Positions 54,739 to 63,534 of a DNA stretch of 64,000 nucleotides are shown one piece after another. Within the stretch, counting starts at the first letter, position 1. Every line of letters begins with the position of its first letter. The translations under genes were made by a program, and so were the position numbers. This stretch comes from Acetobacterium fimetarium (lineage in GTDB: Bacteria > Bacillota > Clostridia > Eubacteriales > Eubacteriaceae), in contig NZ_WJBC01000008.1 of NCBI RefSeq assembly GCF_014284475.1, positions 1 through 64,000 on the forward strand, read 5' to 3'. Under the pieces are notes generated by a model, which saw only the letters and a list, made by a program, of their open reading frames with translations, searched no databases and was not told the DNA's origin.

Positions 54739-55740
54739 CTATTTTTTCTGCCTGAAATTCGGGGCGTACGCAACCGCCAGACGGATGGCTTCAATCATGC
54801 TCACCGGACTGGCAATGCCTTTTCCGGCGATATCCAGAGCGGTTCCATGATCCACCGATGTGCGCAGTATCGGCATGCCGATGGTGAGTGAGATGGTTTT
54901 TTCAAAATCAACCATTTTAGTCGCAATATGTCCCTGATCATGATACAAAGACAGCACCGCATCGTAGGCACCCTTCAGCGCAAAATGAAAGACACTGTCC
55001 GCGCCGACGGGTCCGTCGATAGCAATCCCCCGCGCCCTGGCCGCTGCAACTGCCGGCATCACCGCATCGACTTCTTCGTGCCCGAACAAGCCATGCTCAC
55101 CGCAGTGCGGGTTAAGTCCCGCGATCGCGAGATGCGGTTTTTTTACCCCTAATATTTCCAATGCCTCGACGCACTGATCAATAAAAACTGCCAGATTATC
55201 CGGGGTTACCAGACCACAGGCATCTTTCAACGAGACATGCCGGCTTAAAAAGAAAACTCTCAGATCATGCACCTGAAACATGGTCAGCGGTTTTTCCGTT
55301 GCTGTCAGCGCAGCGATGATTTCGGTATGCCCGATATAAGGCACTTTTGCCGCTTTCAGTGATTCCTTGTTAATCGGTGTTGTCGCCAGCACATCCGCCT
55401 TTTTTTCCAGGCATAACCGGGTCGCTTTTTCGATGTAGTCATATGCCGCCTGGCCGGTCATTGCCTGCACTGCCTCGATTTTTAACTGCTCCATGGAAAT
55501 ATTCTTAAGATCAATCAGATTCAGCATCCCCGCTTCGTATTTTCCGTCAGCAGGGTCCGTTACAACATTGATGTTCAACTTAAGCTTGCAAAAATCGAGC
55601 GCCTGCTGCAAGACGTTTTTATCGCCGACAATGATGCATTGGGCTTTTTTTTGAACCAGCGGATCGGCTAACGCCTTGACGATAATTTCCGGACCGATTC
55701 CGGCGGCATCCCCCATGGGTATCGCGACAATAGGTTTCAT
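54739..55740 (-). CDS. PdxA-family 4-phospho-hydroxyacid dehydrogenase
   Basis: 333 residues. PdxA members oxidise and decarboxylate 4-phosphohydroxythreonine or related four-carbon phospho-acids. [18 protein letters not shown], the metal His sites [11 protein letters not shown] and [22 protein letters not shown] and [14 protein letters not shown] are visible. Since no other B6 genes are near, a catabolic PdxA2-like role with the kinase and SDR seems more likely than vitamin B6 synthesis; this is inference. The gene ends in TAG. The 282-bp spacer to the SDR gene shows no convincing gene. Confidence 0.87.
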   Translation of the reverse strand: MKPIVAIPMGDAAGIGPEIIVKALADPLVQKKAQCIIVGDKNVLQQALDFCKLKLNINVVTDPADGKYEAGMLNLIDLKNISMEQLKIEAVQAMTGQAAYDYIEKATRLCLEKKADVLATTPINKESLKAAKVPYIGHTEIIAALTATEKPLTMFQVHDLRVFFLSRHVSLKDACGLVTPDNLAVFIDQCVEALEILGVKKPHLAIAGLNPHCGEHGLFGHEEVDAVMPAVAAARARGIAIDGPVGADSVFHFALKGAYDAVLSLYHDQGHIATKMVDFEKTISLTIGMPILRTSVDHGTALDIAGKGIASPVSMIEAIRLAVAYAPNFRQKK

Positions 55741-55803
55741 TTATTTCTCTCCTCGCCTTTATTCATAGATCCTTGCATAACTCATAAAACGCAAACAAAA
55801 TTT

Positions 55804-55910
55804 GCTTTGCTGTCGGTTTCCGCAACCAGTTGTGTAACGTGTAGGCGAACAGTCGATAGACTGTCCGCCGTACAGTGTAACAATTGGTTCGCGCAAACCG
55901 GCAGCGAAGC
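55804..55910. repeat. Long palindromic intergenic repeat R2
   Basis: 107 bp with arms GCTTTGCTGTCGGTTT/AAACCGGCAGCGAAGC (near perfect) and the same 47-nt centre (55834-55880) as R1 at 19.9-20.0 kb. It lies between pdxA and the histidine kinase gene. Confidence 0.8.
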
Positions 55911-55930
55911 TCACAAGCGTTTTGTCAACG

Positions 55931-56956
55931 TCAAACATCATAATAATCGTTCCAGACCGGAAAATGGACGGATACTTTTGTGCCCTTTTCATAATCGGAA
56001 GCAATGGCGATATGATGACCCAGCTTGCGGGCAATCTTCTGGCTCAGATAAAGTCCGAAACCCGTCTCCGCCTCAAATTTACGGCCATTGTTGCCGGTGA
56101 AATGTTTATCAAAAACGCGCCGGATATCCTCTGCTTTGATACCAGGGCCCTGATCCGCAATGATCAGCACCGTTTCTGCCTCCTGCTGTTCGGCATAAAT
56201 ACTGATTTTTCCATTGGGGTATGAATATTTAACGGCGTTGTCAACAATCTGCTTGATGATAAAGCCCAGCCATTTTTCATCAGTGTCGATCTGAAAATCA
56301 AGCTGATCCAGCTGCAGATTCAGATGCTTGTTTGTAATGCTTGCATATTCCCGTTTGATGCATTCCCTGACAACCTTATCCAGGCTGGTGCTGCTGATCA
56401 GATAATCTTTCGCAAAATCATCCGCGCGGGAATAAAATAACGTCATCTGCACAAAGTCCTCAATTTTATCGATCTCGTCCTCAATACTGTACAGAACTTC
56501 CTCTGACGGCGCATTCAAACTATTTTCGATGATCAGCTTGGCTGCAGCAATCGGTGTTTTTATTTCATGCACCCACATGGTGATAAACTCTGTATCCTCG
56601 CTGCTTTTTGACTGGTACTCGCGCAGCTTTTTATTGATCTCCCGATATTGTTTCTGCAGGAGTTCGTGGTAGATGCGCTGTTGCGAACTGGCCGACGCCG
56701 GCAGGGAATTCACCCAGTCCAGGCCCTCGGTCTCCGATAATCTTTTGAGCTTTTGATAATAACTCTTCTGGTACAGAAAATCGATGCTCAGATAGACGAA
56801 AAACAGAAAAACAGCGACTTCAATCACATACAAGCCGTTGGACCGGCCGAAGGGAACCGCTTCACCAACGGATATCACGACCCCGGCAAAACCAAACATC
56901 GTCAGGTACAGCATGATCAGAAACTTTTTATCAAACAGATAATCCCTGAGCCTCAT
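55931..56956 (-). CDS. BceS-type intramembrane-sensing histidine kinase
   Basis: 341 residues with two closely spaced N-terminal helices (about 13-32 and 38-60) and almost no outside loop, as in kinases that sense through a partner ABC transporter. The H-box is FITMWVHEIKTPIAAAK; the ATPase part has NAVKYSYPNGK, DQGPGIKAEDI and GFGLYLSQKIARKLG. The ATG overlaps the regulator stop. It likely partners the BceAB-like transporter upstream. Confidence 0.9.
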   Translation of the reverse strand: MRLRDYLFDKKFLIMLYLTMFGFAGVVISVGEAVPFGRSNGLYVIEVAVFLFFVYLSIDFLYQKSYYQKLKRLSETEGLDWVNSLPASASSQQRIYHELLQKQYREINKKLREYQSKSSEDTEFITMWVHEIKTPIAAAKLIIENSLNAPSEEVLYSIEDEIDKIEDFVQMTLFYSRADDFAKDYLISSTSLDKVVRECIKREYASITNKHLNLQLDQLDFQIDTDEKWLGFIIKQIVDNAVKYSYPNGKISIYAEQQEAETVLIIADQGPGIKAEDIRRVFDKHFTGNNGRKFEAETGFGLYLSQKIARKLGHHIAIASDYEKGTKVSVHFPVWNDYYDV

Positions 56957-57624
56957 ATCATATAGCCCTGATTCTTTTTCGTTTCGATGACATTTTCCAG
57001 CCCCAGATCCCTGAGCTTCTTTCTCAGGCGCGTGATGTTCACCGTCAGGGTATTGTCATCGATAAAACTGGCATCTTTCCAGAGGCTTCTCATGATTCTT
57101 TCCCGGCTGACTGCTCTGCCCCGGTTTTTAAGCAGCAGCGCCAGGATCTGGGCTTCATTTTTGGTGAGTTTCATGGTGTTTTCATTAACGGACACCACCC
57201 CGCTGCTCCTGTTGAAAATCAGTCCTTCATGGGCAATAATATCCATTTCGCTATTATCATAGGAATAGGTTCGTCTCAAAAGCCCGGCGACCTTGGCCAG
57301 CAGAATGTCAATTGAAAACGGCTTGACAATAAAATCGTCACCGCCCATATTGGTGGCAATGATGATATCCATATCGGTGCTTTTGGATGAAACAAAAATA
57401 ATCGGTACCTTTGAAAGCAGCCTGATTTTACCGCACCAGTAATAGCCGTCATAAAAGGGCAGAATGATATCCAGCAGCACCAGATCCGGTTTGAACGCGA
57501 TAAATTCAGGCAGGATATCACAAAACTCCGTCACCGCTGCAGCATCATATCCCGCTTTTGACAGGTTTTCCACCATGATGCCGGCGATTTTCGCCTCATC
57601 CTCAATCACCAATATTTTAAACAA
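56953..57624 (-). CDS. BceR-type response regulator
   Basis: About 223 residues. Receiver with IEDEAKI, the Asp in LVLLDIILPFYDG and Lys in IVKPFSI; the C-terminal winged helix shows SVNENTMKLTKNEAQILALLLKNRG and ends with MI. The start appears to be TTG (57624, nine bases after AAGGG, or two codons earlier). It should control the bceAB-like genes. Confidence 0.88.
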   Translation of the reverse strand: MFKILVIEDEAKIAGIMVENLSKAGYDAAAVTEFCDILPEFIAFKPDLVLLDIILPFYDGYYWCGKIRLLSKVPIIFVSSKSTDMDIIIATNMGGDDFIVKPFSIDILLAKVAGLLRRTYSYDNSEMDIIAHEGLIFNRSSGVVSVNENTMKLTKNEAQILALLLKNRGRAVSRERIMRSLWKDASFIDDNTLTVNITRLRKKLRDLGLENVIETKKNQGYMI

Positions 57625-57718
57625 TAGCAATCACCCTTCCCTTGAAAACCCAACGGCTGACGGTAAAATTGTCCTTTTTCTCGTTACATTATACTTTATC
57701 CCGGGCCAGATTCACAAA

Positions 57719-59737
57719 TTATTTTTCCCGGCCCCAGGCAATGCGCATGTAGCTATTGACCGACAAAAGATAGAAAAAGCAGTAGATGATAATGTAGATC
57801 CCCACAATAATACCGGCGTTGATCATGGTCGGCAATTCTTTTCCAGCGAGATCCATCGTTCGGTTATAGGTCAACAAAGCAAAGCTAGAATGCAGCAGGC
57901 CAACGGTTAACGACAATCCAAACACGATGGCCAATTGTCTGGCAATGGATTTTTTTATCTCATCCCTGCTCATCCCGATTTTCTTGAGGATATCATATCG
58001 ACTGACTTCCTCCTGAGCCTCAATGATTTGTTTATAATACATAATACTGCCAGAGGCAAGCAAGAACAAGATCCCGATAAATAATCCAATAAATACATAG
58101 GCCCCATATAGTGAAAAGACCGATTTATAAACCCCAATATAACTCAGATTGGCGATGCCAAAAGTACTGCTGGTCCGGGTATTCTCCGGAACAATTTTAT
58201 TTAATGCCGCCACCGTTTTTTCCGATCCGGCCGGATTATCAAACATAATGCCGGTAAATTTCACCACATCGTCAGCTCCGACCTGTTCCCGATAGCGATT
58301 ATAGGCCGCATCACTTAATACCAGTGTTGGTTTTAAATACAAATCCAAAATGCCAATATATTTATGCAAGGAAACTCCAACAATATTATAAGCGTCGGTT
58401 TCATTTGAAAATTGCAAATTCATGGCACTGCCAGTTAAATTTTGGCAGTAATCTTTTTTTGTATTGCCATCAATAAAATAGCCTTCGCCATCTTTTAAAT
58501 CCATATTGAAATCTGTTCTCAGGTTGTTATAAGTGCCGGTTTCAACTTTGGTATCCTTAATGATTGATCGATAGGAGCTTTCTGACATAATATATCCATC
58601 AACCGTCATTCCCGGGTTGTTCTCCGTTTCAAGTGAATACTCATCACTCTGAAGCTGGGTTTTTATGATTTCAAACTGATTTGTCGCTGTCACCTTGACT
58701 TCGCCGGTCTGATCTATCACTTCAAGCATCTGATTAAACTGCTGATCATCGCTATTTTTACTTATATATGAAAAGGGCGAGTAATAGGGCACCAGATCGC
58801 CTAAGGTCCGGTACATGGAGAAGGTCGCACTCATCATCGTGATGGTAATGGCACAGGCAATGGCAATAAAGCTCAGCATTTTTGAATTGGCTTTAATTCG
58901 ATAGACAATCTGGGAGATGCTGATAATATTTTCTGATTTGTAATAGAAGGCTTTATTTTTTTTCAATGCCAACATGGCCATCGGAATAAAGTTTTTAAAA
59001 AGCAGTAATGTGCCGATGACAATACAAACTAAAATGACCAGCGCCGGGATCATCAGATGAAATCCCCCTTCATTAACATTCATGACCATGGCGATGGTGT
59101 AACCCACGATCATCAACACAATTGCCAATATTCCACCCGTTAGCGAATATTTGGGTAATTTTTCACTTTCTTTATTTGCCGATAATAACTCGATCAGTTT
59201 ATAGCGATAAATTATTCCATAGGCGTTAAGCGAACTGATCATAAACAAAATCAGAAAAGCCACCATCGTTGTTGCAATTGCTTCCCACTGAATCGAAAAG
59301 GTGACCGCTGTTCCATCGGCCATGAGCTTCAATAAAATCATCGAAAAGAAACGTGAAAAGGCAACTCCCAAAACAGTCCCGCAAGCGGTTGCGATCAGAC
59401 CCATGATGATATTTTCATAAAACATCATCCGACCAATCTGACTTTTTTTCATGCCCACCAACGAATAAATCGCAATTTCCTTTTTTCTTGTTTTGACAAA
59501 AAACTTATTGGAATACAGTACAAAAACCGAAGAGAACAGCACAATGGCGATGGCCGCAGCTTTAAATAAAACCGTTATCTTACCGGCGCCAAATCGGTAA
59601 TTTGAAAATTGCGGATTAAAATAGATCGAACAGAAAATGCTGAAGATGGTTACCGCAAATGTCGTACTGATCAGATAGATCAGATACGTTCCAAATTTCT
59701 TTTTGATATTATTGATCGCAAGACTAAAGAAGTTCAC
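57719..59737 (-). CDS. BceB-like FtsX-type ABC permease
   Basis: 672 residues with about ten membrane helices and a large outside region (about 310-530), the layout of BceB peptide-resistance permeases. The N-terminus MNFFSLAINNIKKKFGTYLIYLIST and FFVKTRKKEIAIYSLVGMKKSQIGRM, and C-terminal SRYDILKKIGMSRDEIKKSI, are typical coupling parts. It would free cell-wall precursors from antimicrobial peptides, or export them. The start overlaps the ATPase gene. Confidence 0.9.
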   Translation of the reverse strand: MNFFSLAINNIKKKFGTYLIYLISTTFAVTIFSIFCSIYFNPQFSNYRFGAGKITVLFKAAAIAIVLFSSVFVLYSNKFFVKTRKKEIAIYSLVGMKKSQIGRMMFYENIIMGLIATACGTVLGVAFSRFFSMILLKLMADGTAVTFSIQWEAIATTMVAFLILFMISSLNAYGIIYRYKLIELLSANKESEKLPKYSLTGGILAIVLMIVGYTIAMVMNVNEGGFHLMIPALVILVCIVIGTLLLFKNFIPMAMLALKKNKAFYYKSENIISISQIVYRIKANSKMLSFIAIACAITITMMSATFSMYRTLGDLVPYYSPFSYISKNSDDQQFNQMLEVIDQTGEVKVTATNQFEIIKTQLQSDEYSLETENNPGMTVDGYIMSESSYRSIIKDTKVETGTYNNLRTDFNMDLKDGEGYFIDGNTKKDYCQNLTGSAMNLQFSNETDAYNIVGVSLHKYIGILDLYLKPTLVLSDAAYNRYREQVGADDVVKFTGIMFDNPAGSEKTVAALNKIVPENTRTSSTFGIANLSYIGVYKSVFSLYGAYVFIGLFIGILFLLASGSIMYYKQIIEAQEEVSRYDILKKIGMSRDEIKKSIARQLAIVFGLSLTVGLLHSSFALLTYNRTMDLAGKELPTMINAGIIVGIYIIIYCFFYLLSVNSYMRIAWGREK

Positions 59738-60491
59738 TGTTATCCCCCCCTAACGAAGACAGGACTTTTAGGATCTTGTCAAAAAATTCCTTTCTGGTTC
59801 CGGTATTGAATATCTCCATAAACAAAACCCCATCCTTGATAAAAATAATCCGTTTGCAAAAACTTGCCGCAAAAGCATCATGGGTGACCAGCATAATTGT
59901 CGCCTGATTTTTTTCATTCAATCGTTGCATGCATTGCAGCAAATCTTTTGACGATTTGGAATCCAGCGCACCGGTTGGTTCATCAGCCAGAATCAGTTCC
60001 GGTGAATTAACCATCGCTCTGGCCGCAGATGCGCGTTGCTTTTGACCGCCGGATACTTCATAAGGATACTTGCCTAAAAAGCTTTCAATTCCCAGTTCAA
60101 GGGCCACGTTTTTGACGGTGCCCTCAATTTCCGCTAGACTTTTTTTAGATAAAATCAGGGGCAAGGCGATGTTTTCCTTTAAGGTCAAGGTATCCAACAG
60201 GTTATAATCCTGAAAAACAAAGCCCAGCTTACTTCTGCGAAAATCGGAAAGTTCCGGTTCCTTTATTTTGCAGATATCCTGACCGCCGATCGAAATTTCT
60301 CCCGCCGTTACCGTATCGATGGTCGCGATCACATTTAACAGCGTTGACTTTCCGGCTCCCGACGGGCCCATAATTCCGACAAACTCACCCTTTTCGATCT
60401 CAAAACTAACCCCATCCAGGGCGGTGGATACACTGCCACCCTGTTTTGAACCATATACTTTTTTCACATCACTGACTTTTAATACTGGCAT
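59724..60491 (-). CDS. BceA-like ABC transporter ATPase
   Basis: 255 residues. Walker A GPSGAGKSTLL, Q-loop FVFQDYNLLDTLT, signature VSGGQKQRASAARAM and Walker B LILADEPTGALD are all intact, with the VTHDAF switch. It energises the permease that follows. It ends in TAG within the start of the permease gene, so amber read-through would change only its tail. Confidence 0.93.
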   Translation of the reverse strand: MPVLKVSDVKKVYGSKQGGSVSTALDGVSFEIEKGEFVGIMGPSGAGKSTLLNVIATIDTVTAGEISIGGQDICKIKEPELSDFRRSKLGFVFQDYNLLDTLTLKENIALPLILSKKSLAEIEGTVKNVALELGIESFLGKYPYEVSGGQKQRASAARAMVNSPELILADEPTGALDSKSSKDLLQCMQRLNEKNQATIMLVTHDAFAASFCKRIIFIKDGVLFMEIFNTGTRKEFFDKILKVLSSLGGDNSELL

Positions 60492-60611
60492 ATAACGCCT
60501 CCACTAATTTACTTTAACATAAGTCTATCATCCCTTCTTTTCAGCTGCCATCGATTCACCTTACATTATTTCAGGCCGCAGCTTACAGTTTTGAAAGGTC
60601 ATTGCGTCAAT

Positions 60612-60656
60612 AAAAAAAGAAGAACGATGGCTTTGGACCATCAATTCTTCTTTTTT
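60612..60656 (-). terminator. Terminator after the subtilase gene
   Basis: AAGAAGAA...GATGG loop CCATC...TTCTTCTT hairpin followed by T run on the minus strand. Confidence 0.75.
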
Positions 60657-60669
60657 CGTTGGCCGTATT

Positions 60670-61590
60670 TTATACTTTGACAAACGCACGGCTGGTTGCT
60701 CCCGGTGCCGCCGAGCCTTTCGGCACAATCTCGATGCGAATCGCTTCGAGCCGCAGCGACAGCCCTTCCGTTCCGGCACTGGCGCCGTTCTTCGCCCAGT
60801 CCAGCCAGCCATAGTTCTGTGCGTGAACCTGATAATATACATCATACTGATTGGCATCCGCTCCCGTCAACCTGATCTGAATCGCCTCCAGCCGCAGCGA
60901 CTGGCCGGATGTTCCGCTGGTAACGCCATCGCTTTTAAAGCCCTGCCAGCCGATATCCTGAACCTGAGTCTGGTATTCGACACCCACGTCATCGCCCTGA
61001 TTCGCAACTTTGATCTGAATGCCTTCCAGTCGCAGCGATTGGCCGGATGTTCCGCTGATGACCCCGTCGCTTTTGAAACCCTGCCAGCCAAGATTCTGAA
61101 CGTGGGTCTGATAACTGCAGTCAAGATCTTTCACAAAGGGGCGGTCGGTTGCTCCCGGTGCCGCCGAACCTTTCGGCACGACGACAATTCTGATCGCTTC
61201 CAGCCGCAGCGACAGCCCTTCCGTTCCGGCGCTGGCACCGTTTTTGGCCCAGTCCAGCCAGCCGAAGTCTTGCGCATGAACCTGATAGTAAACATCGCAT
61301 TGATCGGCATCCGTTCCTGTCAGACGGATCTGGATGGCTTCCAGCCGCAGCGATTTTGCAGTTGTTCCGCTGGTAACACCATCGCTTTTAAAGCCCTGCC
61401 AGCCGATATTCTGCACATGGGTCTGGTACTCGACGCCGACATCGTAGCCGAGATTGTTCATCTTGATTTCAATGCCCTCCAGCCGCAGCGACTGGCCGGA
61501 TGTTCCGCTTAATTCTCCGTCGGTCTTCCAGTCCTGCCAGCCATCATCCTCAACATGGGTCCGATAGGCACAGGTGATCCCGTCGATCGA
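60670..61590 (-). repeat. Two direct repeats of three ChW modules
   Basis: The coding sequence for modules 1-3 is repeated as modules 4-6 with the order ...SGTSGQSLRLEGI, SLRLEAIQIRL, GASAGTEGLSLRLEAI in both. About 430 bp each, joined by the segment VPKGSAAPGAT that also occurs twice. Confidence 0.75.
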
Positions 61591-63231
61591 CGGCACCTTG
61601 ATCTCGTAGCCACTGATCGTCTCGGTCACGATGGTTCCAGCCGCATCTTTGATATCGACGAACAGCGCATAGCTGCCGGCCGCTGCCGGCCTGAATGTCG
61701 CCGTGCTGTTGGTTGAAAAACCACTGATTACGGTCGTTGCGCTGCCCCGCTGATAATAGAATTTATACTGATAGGGGTTTGTTCCGCCACTGGCCGCTGC
61801 ACTCAATTGAATGCTGGTGTTGACTGCCTGGCCCGACGTTTTGTCGGTTTCAAAACTTTCCACCTTTAATGGCGTACTGACGGCAACCGCTGCAACCGCC
61901 GCATCCAGTTGAATTCTTCCGCTGCCAAAGTAAATATCCGGCCCGCCCGTTCCCAAATCCTGGGCGGTATCTTTCAAAATCGTTTCGACTTGACCCGCGG
62001 TCAGACCCGGATCTTTTGCCAGTAGAACAGCACAGGCCCCGGCAACGATGGGGCTGGAAAAAGATGTGCCGCTGACAGCCTTGTATAAACCATTGTGATC
62101 GATTGTCATAATCGACTGCCCCGGCGCACATAAATCGACGCGGTCATTGTACTGGGAAAAGCTGGCATGACCATCGCCAGAGGTGGTTGCCGCCACTGAA
62201 ATCACCCCGTTATAGGATGAAGGGTAGGAGTATCTTCCGGCATAGGCCGACAAATCGCCTTCGTTTCCGGAAGCCCCAACCAGTATTTTGCCGGCCGCAA
62301 TCGCGTAGTTGACCGCATCCTCAAGACCGGTATATTGATCGTACCCGCCAAAGCTCATATTGATAACCCTGACTTCCGGCCGGTTAGCCGCATCCATCAG
62401 CGCCGCACAGATATAGGCAACATTCAGGGATGTGTCGCCGTCATACTTGCCACCGGTCCGGTAGGGGGCGATTTTTATGTTCGACACCCCTGAGACTCCG
62501 GCGGTGCCAATCCCGTTATTTGTAACGGCGGCAATGCATCCGCTCACTTCTGTGCCATGACCGGCGATATCCACAACTGCCGCACTGCCGGTCACATAAT
62601 CATAACCGGCGACGGTGTTTGCGGCGATATCCGGATGACTGGTCTCCAAACCGGTATCAATCACGGCGACAACAACGGGTTCTGTGTTCGATACCTGATC
62701 CCAAGTCTGGTTTTCCCCGATTTTTGTAAATTGCCAAGCTGATCCATTGGTGATATAGGGATCGTTCGGCAGCGAGGATACTTTTATTTCACCATTTTTA
62801 CAAACCGATAAGACATTGGGATTGTTTTTCAATTCCGTCATCAGTTCGTCAACATTCGTGTTTTCACCCGGTTCAATCACGTCAACCCGATCGGATACAT
62901 GTTCTCCGGATTTAACCTCATCTGTGGTCAGGGAAAGATCTTTGACATTCGCATCGCTGCTGTCTGCATAGATGACAACAAGCTGCTGCTCCGGATTATT
63001 ATTTGCATCAAGGTTTGCTACTTCCGCCATCGTTTCAATGACCGCTGCACCTGCTTCCTGATGCGAAACGGTCCCGTTCTCCTGCTGATCGGCAGTGTTC
63101 TGATCTTCTATCTTAACCGACGGCTGATCGCTGTCGGTCGACGCTGCCGCCATGATTCCTACCGGTACAAGTAAAAAAGCGATAACAACCATTATCAGCA
63201 CTTTTGTCAGATTTCCTAGTTCTTTTTTCAT
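60670..63231 (-). CDS. Secreted subtilisin-like protease with six ChW repeats
   Basis: 853 residues. A signal peptide (about 1-32) and a propeptide-like part precede an S8 domain with Asp192 (VVAVIDTGLETSHPD), His225 (DIAGHGTEVSG) and Ser390 (VSGTSFSSPIVAG). A middle Ig-like part (about 460-550) leads to six ChW modules, each with a GW motif and SLRLE(A/G)I. They form two near-identical blocks of three. ChW repeats are typical of clostridial surface proteins. It would act outside the cell on peptides. Start chosen after AGGAG; an earlier Met adds eleven residues. Confidence 0.92.
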   Translation of the reverse strand: MKKELGNLTKVLIMVVIAFLLVPVGIMAAASTDSDQPSVKIEDQNTADQQENGTVSHQEAGAAVIETMAEVANLDANNNPEQQLVVIYADSSDANVKDLSLTTDEVKSGEHVSDRVDVIEPGENTNVDELMTELKNNPNVLSVCKNGEIKVSSLPNDPYITNGSAWQFTKIGENQTWDQVSNTEPVVVAVIDTGLETSHPDIAANTVAGYDYVTGSAAVVDIAGHGTEVSGCIAAVTNNGIGTAGVSGVSNIKIAPYRTGGKYDGDTSLNVAYICAALMDAANRPEVRVINMSFGGYDQYTGLEDAVNYAIAAGKILVGASGNEGDLSAYAGRYSYPSSYNGVISVAATTSGDGHASFSQYNDRVDLCAPGQSIMTIDHNGLYKAVSGTSFSSPIVAGACAVLLAKDPGLTAGQVETILKDTAQDLGTGGPDIYFGSGRIQLDAAVAAVAVSTPLKVESFETDKTSGQAVNTSIQLSAAASGGTNPYQYKFYYQRGSATTVISGFSTNSTATFRPAAAGSYALFVDIKDAAGTIVTETISGYEIKVPSIDGITCAYRTHVEDDGWQDWKTDGELSGTSGQSLRLEGIEIKMNNLGYDVGVEYQTHVQNIGWQGFKSDGVTSGTTAKSLRLEAIQIRLTGTDADQCDVYYQVHAQDFGWLDWAKNGASAGTEGLSLRLEAIRIVVVPKGSAAPGATDRPFVKDLDCSYQTHVQNLGWQGFKSDGVISGTSGQSLRLEGIQIKVANQGDDVGVEYQTQVQDIGWQGFKSDGVTSGTSGQSLRLEAIQIRLTGADANQYDVYYQVHAQNYGWLDWAKNGASAGTEGLSLRLEAIRIEIVPKGSAAPGATSRAFVKV

Positions 63232-63341
63232 ATGATTGTTTTCTCCTGTTCTATTTATCCACACTGATACCCGTTGTCCCAGAAGAAAAATCTTTTTTCA
63301 ACAGCTTTTTCATCATGACCTGAGCTAATCTTCACCTTCTG

Positions 63342-63370
63342 ATTATAACCATTTAGCTTAATTAAAGCTA
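63342..63370 (-). promoter_or_regulatory. Probable subtilase promoter with operator
   Basis: -10 TATAAT at 63342-63347. The palindrome TAGCTT-TAATT-AAGCTA (63354-63370) covers the -35 region, so a dimeric regulator could block or replace recognition there. The rest of this spacer shows no gene. Confidence 0.5.
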
Positions 63371-63465
63371 TAAGATAATAATTATTCAACCACAACGCAC
63401 TCTACTTATTTAACGAACATGGCTCCCGTTTTGTTGCCTCCTTGATCCAAAATTATTTTCGACAT

Positions 63466-63511
63466 TATCTGTTGACATGTCGTATCCATAGATGTATAAT
63501 ATCGACAGATA
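63466..63511 (+). promoter_or_regulatory. Promoter and dyad before the Rrf2-type gene
   Basis: TTGACA (63472-63477), 17 bp and TATAAT (63495-63500). A dyad TATCTGT (63466-63472)/ACAGATA (63505-63511) brackets the promoter, suitable for autoregulation. Confidence 0.65.
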
Positions 63512-63534
63512 TCAAGAAAAGGATGTGAATAAAA

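Noticed and set aside
54551-54739. Minus-strand open frame of 62 codons starting GTG at the pdxA stop
   Set aside because: No ribosome site, no recognisable family and no clear coding pattern; it may be a remnant but cannot be supported as a gene.
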